From positions 124,001 to 188,000 of the forward strand of contig NZ_JACYHF010000008.1 of the NCBI RefSeq assembly GCF_016482685.1: a DNA stretch of 64,000 bases, in the 5' to 3' direction. Below the pieces are notes generated by a model. The model did no database searches, was not told where the DNA came from, and was given only the letters and a program-made list of their open reading frames with translations. Origin of the DNA: Streptomyces sp. DSM 110735 (GTDB taxonomy: Bacteria; Actinomycetota; Actinomycetes; Streptomycetales; Streptomycetaceae). The first letter of the stretch is position 1; every line of letters begins with the position of its first letter. A program made the position numbers and the translations under genes. Below, piece after piece: positions 34,969 through 44,613 of this stretch.

Positions 34969-35064
34969 CAAGTGGACGGTGCGCGTTCGCGTCCCGGGGC
35001 CGTAAGGTTTCGGGACGCGGCCCCACGCACATGGGTGCCCGGCACAGTCGGAGGAGGAGAGAAA

Positions 35065-35628
35065 GTGGCAACACCCCCAGGCGGTTCGCATACGGGTAAC
35101 TGGTCGTACGGTCCCGCACAGGGACAGGACGGCGGTTCCGCGAACCCGTACGTTCCCTCCACCCCCGACCACCGGCAGCCCTACGCACCGCAGGGTCCCG
35201 GTCCGTCTCCCTACGAGCAGCCCCGGGCCCCGCGTATACAGCCGGTCCCGCCGCGCCGCTCCGAGCCCGCGGCGGCCCCGGCCGCGAACAACCCCCTGGT
35301 GCGTCCGTACGCCATGACCGGTGGCCGGACGCGCCCGCGCTACCAGCTCGCCATCGAGGCACTGGTGCACACCACCGCCGCTCCGCATCAGATGCAGGGT
35401 CAGCTTCCCGAGCATCAGCGGATCTGCAACCTGTGCCGGGAGATCAAGTCGGTGGCCGAGATCTCGGCGCTGCTGACGATCCCCCTCGGCGTGGCCAGGA
35501 TTCTCGTCGCCGACTTGGCGGAGGCGGGCCTGGTCGCCATCCATCAGCCCGGCGGCGACGAGAACGCCGGTGGCCAGCCAGCCGTGACTTTGCTCGAAAG
35601 GGTGCTCAGTGGACTTCGCAAGCTCTAG
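35065..35628 (+). CDS. cvnC2: Conservon 2 DUF742 protein CvnC2
   Basis: 187 residues from GTG 35065, preceded by a strong GGAGGAGAG site. The C-terminal ~125 residues match CvnC1 (PLVRPYAMTGGRTRPRYQLA, LPEHQRICNLC, ISALLTIPLGVARILV). It has an extra N-terminal ~65-residue Pro/Gln/Tyr-rich extension (GGSHTGNWSYGPAQGQ; YAPQGPGPSPYEQP) that CvnC1 lacks and that resembles the CvnA tails in composition. Its end overlaps cvnD2 by 20 bp. Confidence 0.92.
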   Translation: MATPPGGSHTGNWSYGPAQGQDGGSANPYVPSTPDHRQPYAPQGPGPSPYEQPRAPRIQPVPPRRSEPAAAPAANNPLVRPYAMTGGRTRPRYQLAIEALVHTTAAPHQMQGQLPEHQRICNLCREIKSVAEISALLTIPLGVARILVADLAEAGLVAIHQPGGDENAGGQPAVTLLERVLSGLRKL

Positions 35629-36190
35629 CGGAGGGCCTTCCCGCTCCACCACGTCCGCGAAGATCGTGGTGGCGGGCGGCTTCGGCGTGGGCAAAACCAC
35701 GTTCGTCGGCGCCGTCTCGGAGATCAACCCGCTGCGCACCGAGGCCGTCATGACGTCCGCTTCGGCCGGCATCGACGACCTCACCCACACCGGAGACAAG
35801 AAGACCACCACGGTCGCCATGGACTTCGGCCGCATCACCCTGGACCAGGACCTGATCCTGTACCTCTTCGGTACGCCCGGTCAGGACCGCTTCTGGTTCA
35901 TGTGGGACGACCTGGTCCGCGGTGCCATCGGCGCCATCGTCCTGGTCGACACCCGCCGTCTCGCCGACTGCTTCCCCGCGGTCGACTACTTCGAGAACTC
36001 GGGTCTGCCGTTCGTCATCGCCCTCAACGGCTTCGACGGCAGCCAGCCCTACAACCCGGACGAGGTGCGCGAGGCCCTGCAGATCGGCCCCGACACCCCG
36101 ATCATCACTACGGACGCCCGCCACCGCGCGGACGCCAAGAGCGCGCTGATCACCCTCGTGGAGCACGCGCTGATGGCCCGCCTGCGGTAG
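35609..36190 (+). CDS. cvnD2: Conservon 2 Ras-like GTPase CvnD2
   Basis: 193 residues from GTG 35609, overlapping cvnC2 by 20 bp as in conservon 1. Same motifs as CvnD1: GGFGVGKTTF, FGTPGQDRFWFMWDD, LNGFDG. Nearly all differences lie in the first 15 residues and a few conservative sites, so the two GTPases may share partners. Ends the cvn2 operon, followed by a strong terminator. Confidence 0.93.
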   Translation: MDFASSSGGPSRSTTSAKIVVAGGFGVGKTTFVGAVSEINPLRTEAVMTSASAGIDDLTHTGDKKTTTVAMDFGRITLDQDLILYLFGTPGQDRFWFMWDDLVRGAIGAIVLVDTRRLADCFPAVDYFENSGLPFVIALNGFDGSQPYNPDEVREALQIGPDTPIITTDARHRADAKSALITLVEHALMARLR

Positions 36191-36211
36191 CGGGCGCACC
36201 CGGACCACGTC

Positions 36212-36251
36212 CGAAGACCCCGTCCCGCCGCCGCGCGGGACGGGGTCTTCG
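36212..36251. terminator. Terminator hairpin after conservon 2
   Basis: A perfect 17-bp stem, 36212-36228 (CGAAGACCCCGTCCCGC) with 36235-36251, 22 bp past the cvnD2 stop. Confidence 0.85.
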
Positions 36252-36324
36252 TCGTACCCGGGTCTTCGTCGTACCCGGTCCTCGTCATGCCCGGTCCTCG
36301 TCGTGCCCGGTCCTCGTCGTGCCC
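36244..36324. repeat. Five tandem 16-bp repeats between cvnD2 and accE
   Basis: Five copies of GGTC[TC]TCGTC[GA]T[AG]CCC start at 36244, 36261, 36277, 36293 and 36309; one extra G separates the first two. The first copy overlaps the 3' arm of the cvn2 terminator, so the array may have grown from it. Confidence 0.8.
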
Positions 36325-36337
36325 CCTGCCCGCTCCG

Positions 36338-36394
36338 GCACGACGAGGGCCCCGCCTCTCCCCGGAGGGAGGAGACGGGGCCCTGTCGTCGTGC
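36338..36394. terminator. Terminator hairpin downstream of accE
   Basis: GCACGACGA-GGGCCCCG on the left pairs with CGGGGCCC-TGTCGTCGTGC on the right, with a small bulge, 7 bp beyond the accE stop. With the other hairpin it separates two convergent operons. Confidence 0.75.
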
Positions 36395-36401
36395 TCGGGG
36401 C

Positions 36402-36590
36402 TCAGTGCCAACTGTGCGGGGCGCGGAAGCCGGGCTCGCGCTCCAGGCGGCGCCAGGCGGCGCGGGGGCGTCCGGCGGAGGGGCGGGTGGTCTGGCGGGC
36501 CGCTGCGCGGGCGAGGAGGACGGCCGTGATGGCGGCGATGTCCTCGGGCTCGGCGTGGCCCTTCTCGACACGGATGTCGGGAGTGTTCAT
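36402..36590 (-). CDS. accE: Acyl-CoA carboxylase epsilon subunit
   Basis: 62 residues from ATG 36590, 23 bp after the accB stop. Pattern IRVEKGHAEPEDIAAITAVL, LLARAAAR and a Trp/Arg-rich end (WRRLEREPGFRAPHSW) is that of the small actinobacterial epsilon subunits. They bind the beta subunit of acyl-CoA carboxylases and raise its activity. Its location confirms pairing with the carboxyltransferase encoded upstream. Confidence 0.9.
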   Translation of the reverse strand: MNTPDIRVEKGHAEPEDIAAITAVLLARAAARQTTRPSAGRPRAAWRRLEREPGFRAPHSWH

Positions 36591-36613
36591 GGCTTCGGTC
36601 TCCGAGGGCTCGA

Positions 36614-38197
36614 TCACTGCGGCGGGTTGCCGTGCTTGCGGGAGGGCAGGTCGGCGTGCTTCGACTGGAGCATCGCCAGCGACTTGACCAGGACCTCGCG
36701 GGTCTCGGCGGGGTCGATCACGTCGTCCACCAGACCGCGCTCCGCCGCGTAGTACGGGTGCATGAGCTCGGCCTTGTATTCCTTGACCATCTTCTGGCGC
36801 ATCGCCTCGGGGTCCTCGGCCTCGGCGATCTGGCGGCGGAAGATGACGTTGGCGGCGCCCTCGGCGCCCATCACGGCGATCTCGTTCGTGGGCCACGCGT
36901 AGGTGAGGTCCGCACCGATGGACTGGCTGTCCATGACGATGTAGGCGCCGCCGTACGCCTTGCGCAGGATGAGCGAAATCCGCGGCACGGTCGCGTTGCA
37001 GTAGGCGTAGAGGAGCTTCGCGCCGTGCCGGATGATTCCGCCGTGCTCCTGGTCGACACCGGGCAGGAAGCCCGGCACGTCCAGGAGCGTGATGATCGGG
37101 ATATTGAAAGCGTCACACATCTGGACAAAGCGCGCAGCTTTTTCACTCGCCTCGATGTCCAGGACGCCCGCGAGGACCTGCGGCTGGTTGGCGATGATGC
37201 CGACGACCTGGCCGTCGAGGCGGGCCATGGCGCAGATGATGTTCCGCGCCCAGCGCTCGTGGACCTCCAGGTACTCGCCGTCGTCCACCAGCTCCTCGAT
37301 GACCTTGGTCATGTCGTAGGGCCGGTTGCCGTCGGCGGGGACCAGGTCGAGCAGGACGTCGCCGCGCCGGTCGGCGGGGTCGGAGGACTCCACCCGGGGC
37401 GGGTTCTCGCGGTTGTTCTGCGGGAGCAGCGACAGGAGGTAGCGCACCTCCGCGATGCAGGTCTCCTCGTCGTCGTACGCGAAGTGGCAGACGCCCGAGG
37501 TCTCGGCGTGCACGTCGGCGCCGCCCAGGCCGTTCTGGGAGATCTCCTCGCCGGTGACCGCCTTGACGACGTCCGGTCCGGTGATGAACATCTGCGAGGT
37601 CTCGCGGACCATGAAGACGAAGTCGGTGAGGGCGGGGCTGTAGGCCGCACCGCCCGCGCACGGGCCGAGCATCACGGAGATCTGCGGGATGACGCCGGAC
37701 GCCTTGGTGTTGCGCTGGAAGATGCCGCCGTAGCCGGCGAGCGCGGAGACGCCCTCCTGGATACGGGCACCGGCGCCGTCGTTGAGGGAGACCAGCGGCG
37801 CACCGGCCGCGATGGCCATGTCCATGATCTTGTGGATCTTCGTGGCGTGGGCCTCGCCCAGCGCGCCGCCGAAGATGCGGAAGTCGTGCGCGTAGACGAA
37901 GACCGTGCGGCCCTCGACCGTGCCCCAGCCGGTGACGACGCCGTCGCTGTACGGCTTCTTGGCCTCCAGGCCGAAGCCGGTCGCGCGGTGCCGGCGCAAC
38001 TGCTCGACCTCCTGGAAGGAACCCGGGTCCAGGAGCAGCTCGATGCGCTCCCGTGCCGTCAGCTTGCCCTTGGCGTGCTGCGCCTCGGTCGCCTTCTCGC
38101 TGGGGCCCGCCAGGGCCTGCGCACGGATCTCGTGCAGCTCGGCGACCCGACCACGCGCGTCCGTCGGCTCACCCGTCGTCTCTTCCAAAACGGTCAT
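36614..38197 (-). CDS. accB: Acyl-CoA carboxylase beta subunit (carboxyltransferase)
   Basis: 527 residues from ATG 38197. Carboxyltransferase with two crotonase-like halves: LVSLNDGAGARIQEG and GPCAGGAAYSPALTDF in the N half, LLDVPGFLPGVDQEHGGIIRHGAK and RKAYGGAYIVMDS in the C half. The residue after AYGGAY is Ile. In Streptomyces PccB the matching residue is Asp422, which published work ties to propionyl-CoA preference, while Ile permits acetyl-CoA. So this looks like the AccB type, which supplies malonyl-CoA for fatty acids and polyketides. The biotinylated alpha subunit is elsewhere. Confidence 0.93.
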   Translation of the reverse strand: MTVLEETTGEPTDARGRVAELHEIRAQALAGPSEKATEAQHAKGKLTARERIELLLDPGSFQEVEQLRRHRATGFGLEAKKPYSDGVVTGWGTVEGRTVFVYAHDFRIFGGALGEAHATKIHKIMDMAIAAGAPLVSLNDGAGARIQEGVSALAGYGGIFQRNTKASGVIPQISVMLGPCAGGAAYSPALTDFVFMVRETSQMFITGPDVVKAVTGEEISQNGLGGADVHAETSGVCHFAYDDEETCIAEVRYLLSLLPQNNRENPPRVESSDPADRRGDVLLDLVPADGNRPYDMTKVIEELVDDGEYLEVHERWARNIICAMARLDGQVVGIIANQPQVLAGVLDIEASEKAARFVQMCDAFNIPIITLLDVPGFLPGVDQEHGGIIRHGAKLLYAYCNATVPRISLILRKAYGGAYIVMDSQSIGADLTYAWPTNEIAVMGAEGAANVIFRRQIAEAEDPEAMRQKMVKEYKAELMHPYYAAERGLVDDVIDPAETREVLVKSLAMLQSKHADLPSRKHGNPPQ

Positions 38198-38505
38198 GTA
38201 GCGACCTTACGAAGGACATCAAGGAAAGCGAGCCGTCCACTCCGTACAGTCTCCGACGCGTTTTCCTGGTACCACCGGACAGAACCACGCCCAGGTGTAG
38301 CTGTTCTTACTGCCCGGAGGGCGTCGGCGTTGTAGGGGTGCCACAAAGAGCGGTACCGGAACGCGACGCGGATCAGGCGCCGCGACACGCCAACCGTGGG
38401 GTGAAACGGGACCTCCGGACGGCCGACCGCGCCTACCGTACCCCGAACGGCGGCGAGGGCCGTCCCGGCGTGTTCCGCCCCGGTACGACCCCGCCCGCGA
38501 CCCGC

Positions 38506-39003
38506 TCAGCAGCCGCCGCAGTTGTAGTACAGGACGTCCCAGTGGTTGCCCTCGTCGGCGTAGATGTTGCCCGAGCCGGACTGGTACTGCGGCGCGCCGT
38601 CGCCCCGCAGCCCGATGTAGGCGAAGGTGTTCTTGATGTACGAGGTCACGCAGGTGTTCTTGCCGTAGTCCAGCTTGTAGCCGTTCCAGTGCGAGTAGGT
38701 CCCCGAGGCGTGGCCGGTCTCGGTGCCGCCGGTGATGTTCAGCGCGCAGCCGGTGGCCCGCTTGAGGGTCTGGGCGCCCTGGGCGGTGGGGAGGTTGAGC
38801 TGGTCGAAGGACGTACAGGTGGAGTTGTTGCGGTCCGAGCAGCCTCCGGAGGAGGACCAGGTGACGCCGACGTCGCGGAACATCTGGGTGGCGGTCGCGT
38901 GACTGATCTTCGTGACGGCGAAGGCGTGGGAGGCGGTGCCGACGACGGCGACACCCGGCGCGACGACGAGCGCGAGCGCGGTCAGGACGGAGCGGATCTT
39001 CAC
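38506..39003 (-). CDS. Secreted protein, candidate M15/LAS-like metallopeptidase
   Basis: 165 residues from GTG 39003 with GGAAGG upstream. The first ~30 residues are a Sec signal peptide (KIRSVLTALALVVAPGVAVV, cleavage after SHAFA). The mature part has six cysteines and contains SHWNGYKLD near residue 110, matching the HxxGxxxD zinc-ligand motif of M15/LAS peptidases, and ends with NHWDVLYYNCGGC, where HW may be the third-ligand motif. LAS enzymes cut peptidoglycan peptides. The usual Ala of HxxGxAxD is Lys here and overall likeness is faint, so this is a hypothesis. It is divergent from the YceI gene. Confidence 0.7.
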   Translation of the reverse strand: MKIRSVLTALALVVAPGVAVVGTASHAFAVTKISHATATQMFRDVGVTWSSSGGCSDRNNSTCTSFDQLNLPTAQGAQTLKRATGCALNITGGTETGHASGTYSHWNGYKLDYGKNTCVTSYIKNTFAYIGLRGDGAPQYQSGSGNIYADEGNHWDVLYYNCGGC

Positions 39004-39172
39004 GTGGGGAACCCTTCCTGCGGTGGGCCGAGCTTCCTGTGGGGCGGCTGTGCAGGTGGTGCACCGCAGATGGTGCCCGAGTTCTACGCGCGTCCGCCAG
39101 AGGGCGTACGTGGTGACTGTGTGTTGGCGTGAAAACACGCACCGGATGATGTTGAAAACCAAACAGAATGGC

Positions 39173-39186
39173 GTTACGGTCGTAAC
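39173..39186. promoter_or_regulatory. Palindrome upstream of the YceI gene
   Basis: GTTAC-GGTC-GTAAC at 39173-39186, a 5-bp perfect inverted repeat with 4-bp spacer, 44 bp before the YceI start. A TTGAAA at 39152 could be a -35 element with the palindrome over the -10. The regulator is not visible nearby. Confidence 0.4.
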
Positions 39187-39230
39187 AGCAGGGTTCGTTG
39201 AACCTTAAACAAACTTCCGAGGAGCACACG

Positions 39231-39836
39231 ATGGGCATCTTCAGCCGCAAGGACAGCACCCCCGAGACGACCACCGCCGCCCCGGCCGGCGCCGCGCTGG
39301 CGGGTCTGACCGGTGACTACACGATCGACCCCGCGCACACCTCGATCGGCTTCACCGCGCGGCACGCGATGGTCACCAACGTCAAGGGCAGCTTCACCGA
39401 GTTCACCGGCACGCTGCACCTGGACGGCGAGAACCCCGCGAACTCCACCGCGAGCCTCGACGTGAAGATGGACAGCATCGACACCGGCAACGCGGACCGG
39501 GACACCCACCTGAAGTCCGCCGACTTCTTCAAGACGGACGAGTTCCCGACGATGACCTTCCGCTCCACCAAGGCGGAGTCCCTGGGCGGCGACGACTACC
39601 GCATCACCGGTGACCTCTCGATCCTCGGCACGACCAAGCCGATCACGATCGACCTGGAGTTCAACGGCTCCGCCAAGGACCCGTTCGGCAACGACCGCGT
39701 GGGCTTCGAGGGCAAGGCCGAGCTGCTCCGCTCGGAGTGGGGTCTGACCTGGAACGCGGCTCTGGAGACGGGTGGCGTGCTGATCTCCGACAAGATCAAG
39801 CTCAGCTTCGACGTGTCGGCCATCAAGAACGCGTGA
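39231..39836 (+). CDS. YceI-family lipocalin-like protein
   Basis: 201 residues from ATG 39231 with GAGGAG upstream. YceI domain from ~residue 27: LTGDYTIDPAHTSIGFTARHAMV, then VKGSFTEFTGTL, HLKSADFFKTDEFPTMTF and TGDLSILGTTKPITIDLEF. The family folds as a beta barrel that binds long isoprenoid-like lipids. There is no signal peptide, so it should be cytoplasmic, unlike the periplasmic E. coli protein. Monocistronic with a strong terminator. Confidence 0.93.
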   Translation: MGIFSRKDSTPETTTAAPAGAALAGLTGDYTIDPAHTSIGFTARHAMVTNVKGSFTEFTGTLHLDGENPANSTASLDVKMDSIDTGNADRDTHLKSADFFKTDEFPTMTFRSTKAESLGGDDYRITGDLSILGTTKPITIDLEFNGSAKDPFGNDRVGFEGKAELLRSEWGLTWNAALETGGVLISDKIKLSFDVSAIKNA

Positions 39837-39863
39837 GCCTTTGGCGGTCCGGCCGCGGCAGCG

Positions 39864-39902
39864 ACGAGCGCCCCGTTCCCGAGGAGGGAACGGGGCGCTC
39901 GT
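39864..39902. terminator. Bidirectional terminator between the YceI and TPM-type genes
   Basis: A perfect stem of about 17 bp (ACGAGCGCCCCGTTCCC and complement) with a GAGGA loop, between convergent genes. Confidence 0.85.
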
Positions 39903-39918
39903 GCACGCGCGGGACGGC

Positions 39919-41271
39919 TCAGAAGCCTCCGCCGAAGTCCCCGCCGCCCCCGAAGTCGCCGCCGCCCCCGTCGCCGAAACCGCCGCTGAAGTCGCCGGGG
40001 TCGAAGTTGCTGCCCGAGACGTCGCCGCCCTCGAAGCCGCCGAACCCGCCACCGAAGCCATCGCCGTACCCACCGCCGTAGTCGGACGCGTAGGCGGGAG
40101 TGGACATCATGCCGCCGAGCATCGTGCCCACCAGCAGACCGGGCAGCAGACCGCCGCCGAAGTAGCCGCCCGCCCAGGGACCGTACGCCGGGCCCGCGTC
40201 CCAGTAGGGGCGGCGGCCGTACTCGGTCTCGACCTCGCGCACCGCCGGGTCGTGGCCGTCGGCAAGACGGGTGGCGTCGGCCGCGCAGACCGGGACCTCG
40301 CGCGGGCTGCCGCCGGGCGGCGTCCACAGGGCGTCGGTCACCGACGGACCGTGGCGCGGGTCGAAGAAGCAGGGCGCGCGCCGCTCGGGCAGCGGGCGCC
40401 CCTCACGGCGGGCGGCGAGCACGGCGAGCGAGAAGCGGCCGTCCTCCAGGGTCTCGGTGACCGCGCGCACGTCCTCGGGTCTGCGGGCCCGGTCCATGAG
40501 CTGCTTGGCGTTGTCGTAGGCGTTGAGGGCGCGCTCGTAGTCGGCGCGCATCGCGTCGTCGGCGCCGGGCTCGCCGGGCGAGAAGTCGAGGCGGTCCAGC
40601 TCCTCGCCGAAGGCGGTGATGTCCTCGTCGACCACCACGCGCAGCCGGTCCAGGGCGGCACGCTGCTCCTCGTCGCGGCGGCGGCGGTTGCGGCGGACCA
40701 GGGTGTAGGCGCCCGCGCCCGCCGCCACCAGGACACCGGCGGCCACGATCAGCCCGGTGCCGGACACTCCCCCACCGGAGGAGTCCCAGTGGGACGGCGC
40801 GTGTCCCTGGACGGTGTCGAGAGCGCGGTCGGTGAAGTCGGTGAGCTGCGCCTTGGCGTCCTCGCCCTGGACGCTCGACACCAGGTTCTTGCGGGCCGTG
40901 TCCGATATGACCACGGAGTCGGCCTTGGCGTCGAAGCGGTCGCCCAGCCTTATGCCGTACAGACCGGTGATGCCGGTGGCGTTGCGCAGGTCGTAGAAGA
41001 GCTTGTCGGTCGGATACCCGGCGGGCAGGACCACGATGAACACCGGTTTCCCCGCGTCCTTGATCCGCTTGGACAGCGCGTCGGCGTCCGCGCGGGAGAG
41101 CTGCCCGGAGGCGGCCGGGTCGACGTAGACCGGGTTCTCGCGCAGCGCCCGGCCGATGGTGGAGACGCTCGTGTCCGCGCTCGCGGCGGGGGCGAACACG
41201 GTCGTGAAAGCCAGGGCCAGCGCGGCGAGGAGCAGCGCGGGGAGGCTTCGGGTCGGCAGGACGGCCTTCAT
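39919..41271 (-). CDS. Membrane-anchored TPM-domain-like protein with Gly-rich tail
   Basis: 450 residues from ATG 41271. Signal peptide (TRSLPALLLAALALAFTTVF, cleavage near ASA-DT), then a TPM-like extracellular domain (NPVYVDPAASGQLSRADADA; KPVFIVVLPAGYPTD). A membrane helix near 172-192 (GTGLIVAAGVLVAAGAGAYT) is followed by a basic stop (RRNRRRRDE) and a cytoplasmic helical domain. The C-terminal ~60 residues are almost all Gly/Phe/Asp (GGGYGDGFGGGFGGFEGGD) with a short membrane-like stretch LLPGLLVGTMLGGMM before. Function unknown; TPM proteins are linked to membrane-protein quality control. Confidence 0.85.
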   Translation of the reverse strand: MKAVLPTRSLPALLLAALALAFTTVFAPAASADTSVSTIGRALRENPVYVDPAASGQLSRADADALSKRIKDAGKPVFIVVLPAGYPTDKLFYDLRNATGITGLYGIRLGDRFDAKADSVVISDTARKNLVSSVQGEDAKAQLTDFTDRALDTVQGHAPSHWDSSGGGVSGTGLIVAAGVLVAAGAGAYTLVRRNRRRRDEEQRAALDRLRVVVDEDITAFGEELDRLDFSPGEPGADDAMRADYERALNAYDNAKQLMDRARRPEDVRAVTETLEDGRFSLAVLAARREGRPLPERRAPCFFDPRHGPSVTDALWTPPGGSPREVPVCAADATRLADGHDPAVREVETEYGRRPYWDAGPAYGPWAGGYFGGGLLPGLLVGTMLGGMMSTPAYASDYGGGYGDGFGGGFGGFEGGDVSGSNFDPGDFSGGFGDGGGGDFGGGGDFGGGF

Positions 41272-41334
41272 CCTTCGACGCTACCCGAAGCCTCCCCTTT
41301 TCGGTCAGGTGTGCGGATCACTGGTTCGGGTGAA

Positions 41335-44367
<3,033 letters not shown>

Positions 44368-44400
44368 GGACCTTCCCTTGGCTCACGGTTCACTCATGAC

Positions 44401-44421
44401 TTAACTCACGGCGTGAGTCAA
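44401..44421. promoter_or_regulatory. 21-bp palindromic operator between the GH3 and GH30 genes
   Basis: TTAACTCACG-G-CGTGAGTCAA at 44401-44421 is symmetric at 9 of 10 positions. It is 34 bp from the GH3 start and could serve both divergent genes. Related half-sites occur at about 44381-44398 and 44550-44558. A sugar-responsive repressor is a reasonable guess, but none is encoded nearby. Confidence 0.6.
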
Positions 44422-44613
44422 CTGGCGCCCCCGGCAGGCGTCAAGGCTTCACGCCGGAAGTGGTACACCGTCGACTCATGTGTGGAGCAGGGGTGTTGTG
44501 CGTTCGTCTTCTGAATGCGCGACCCCTTGACGGACGGTGGAAGCCGTCATTTACTCACGCCTCGCACGCCGCTGTTCCCCACCTCCCCCCACCTCTTCGA
44601 AGGGCGGCGCACC

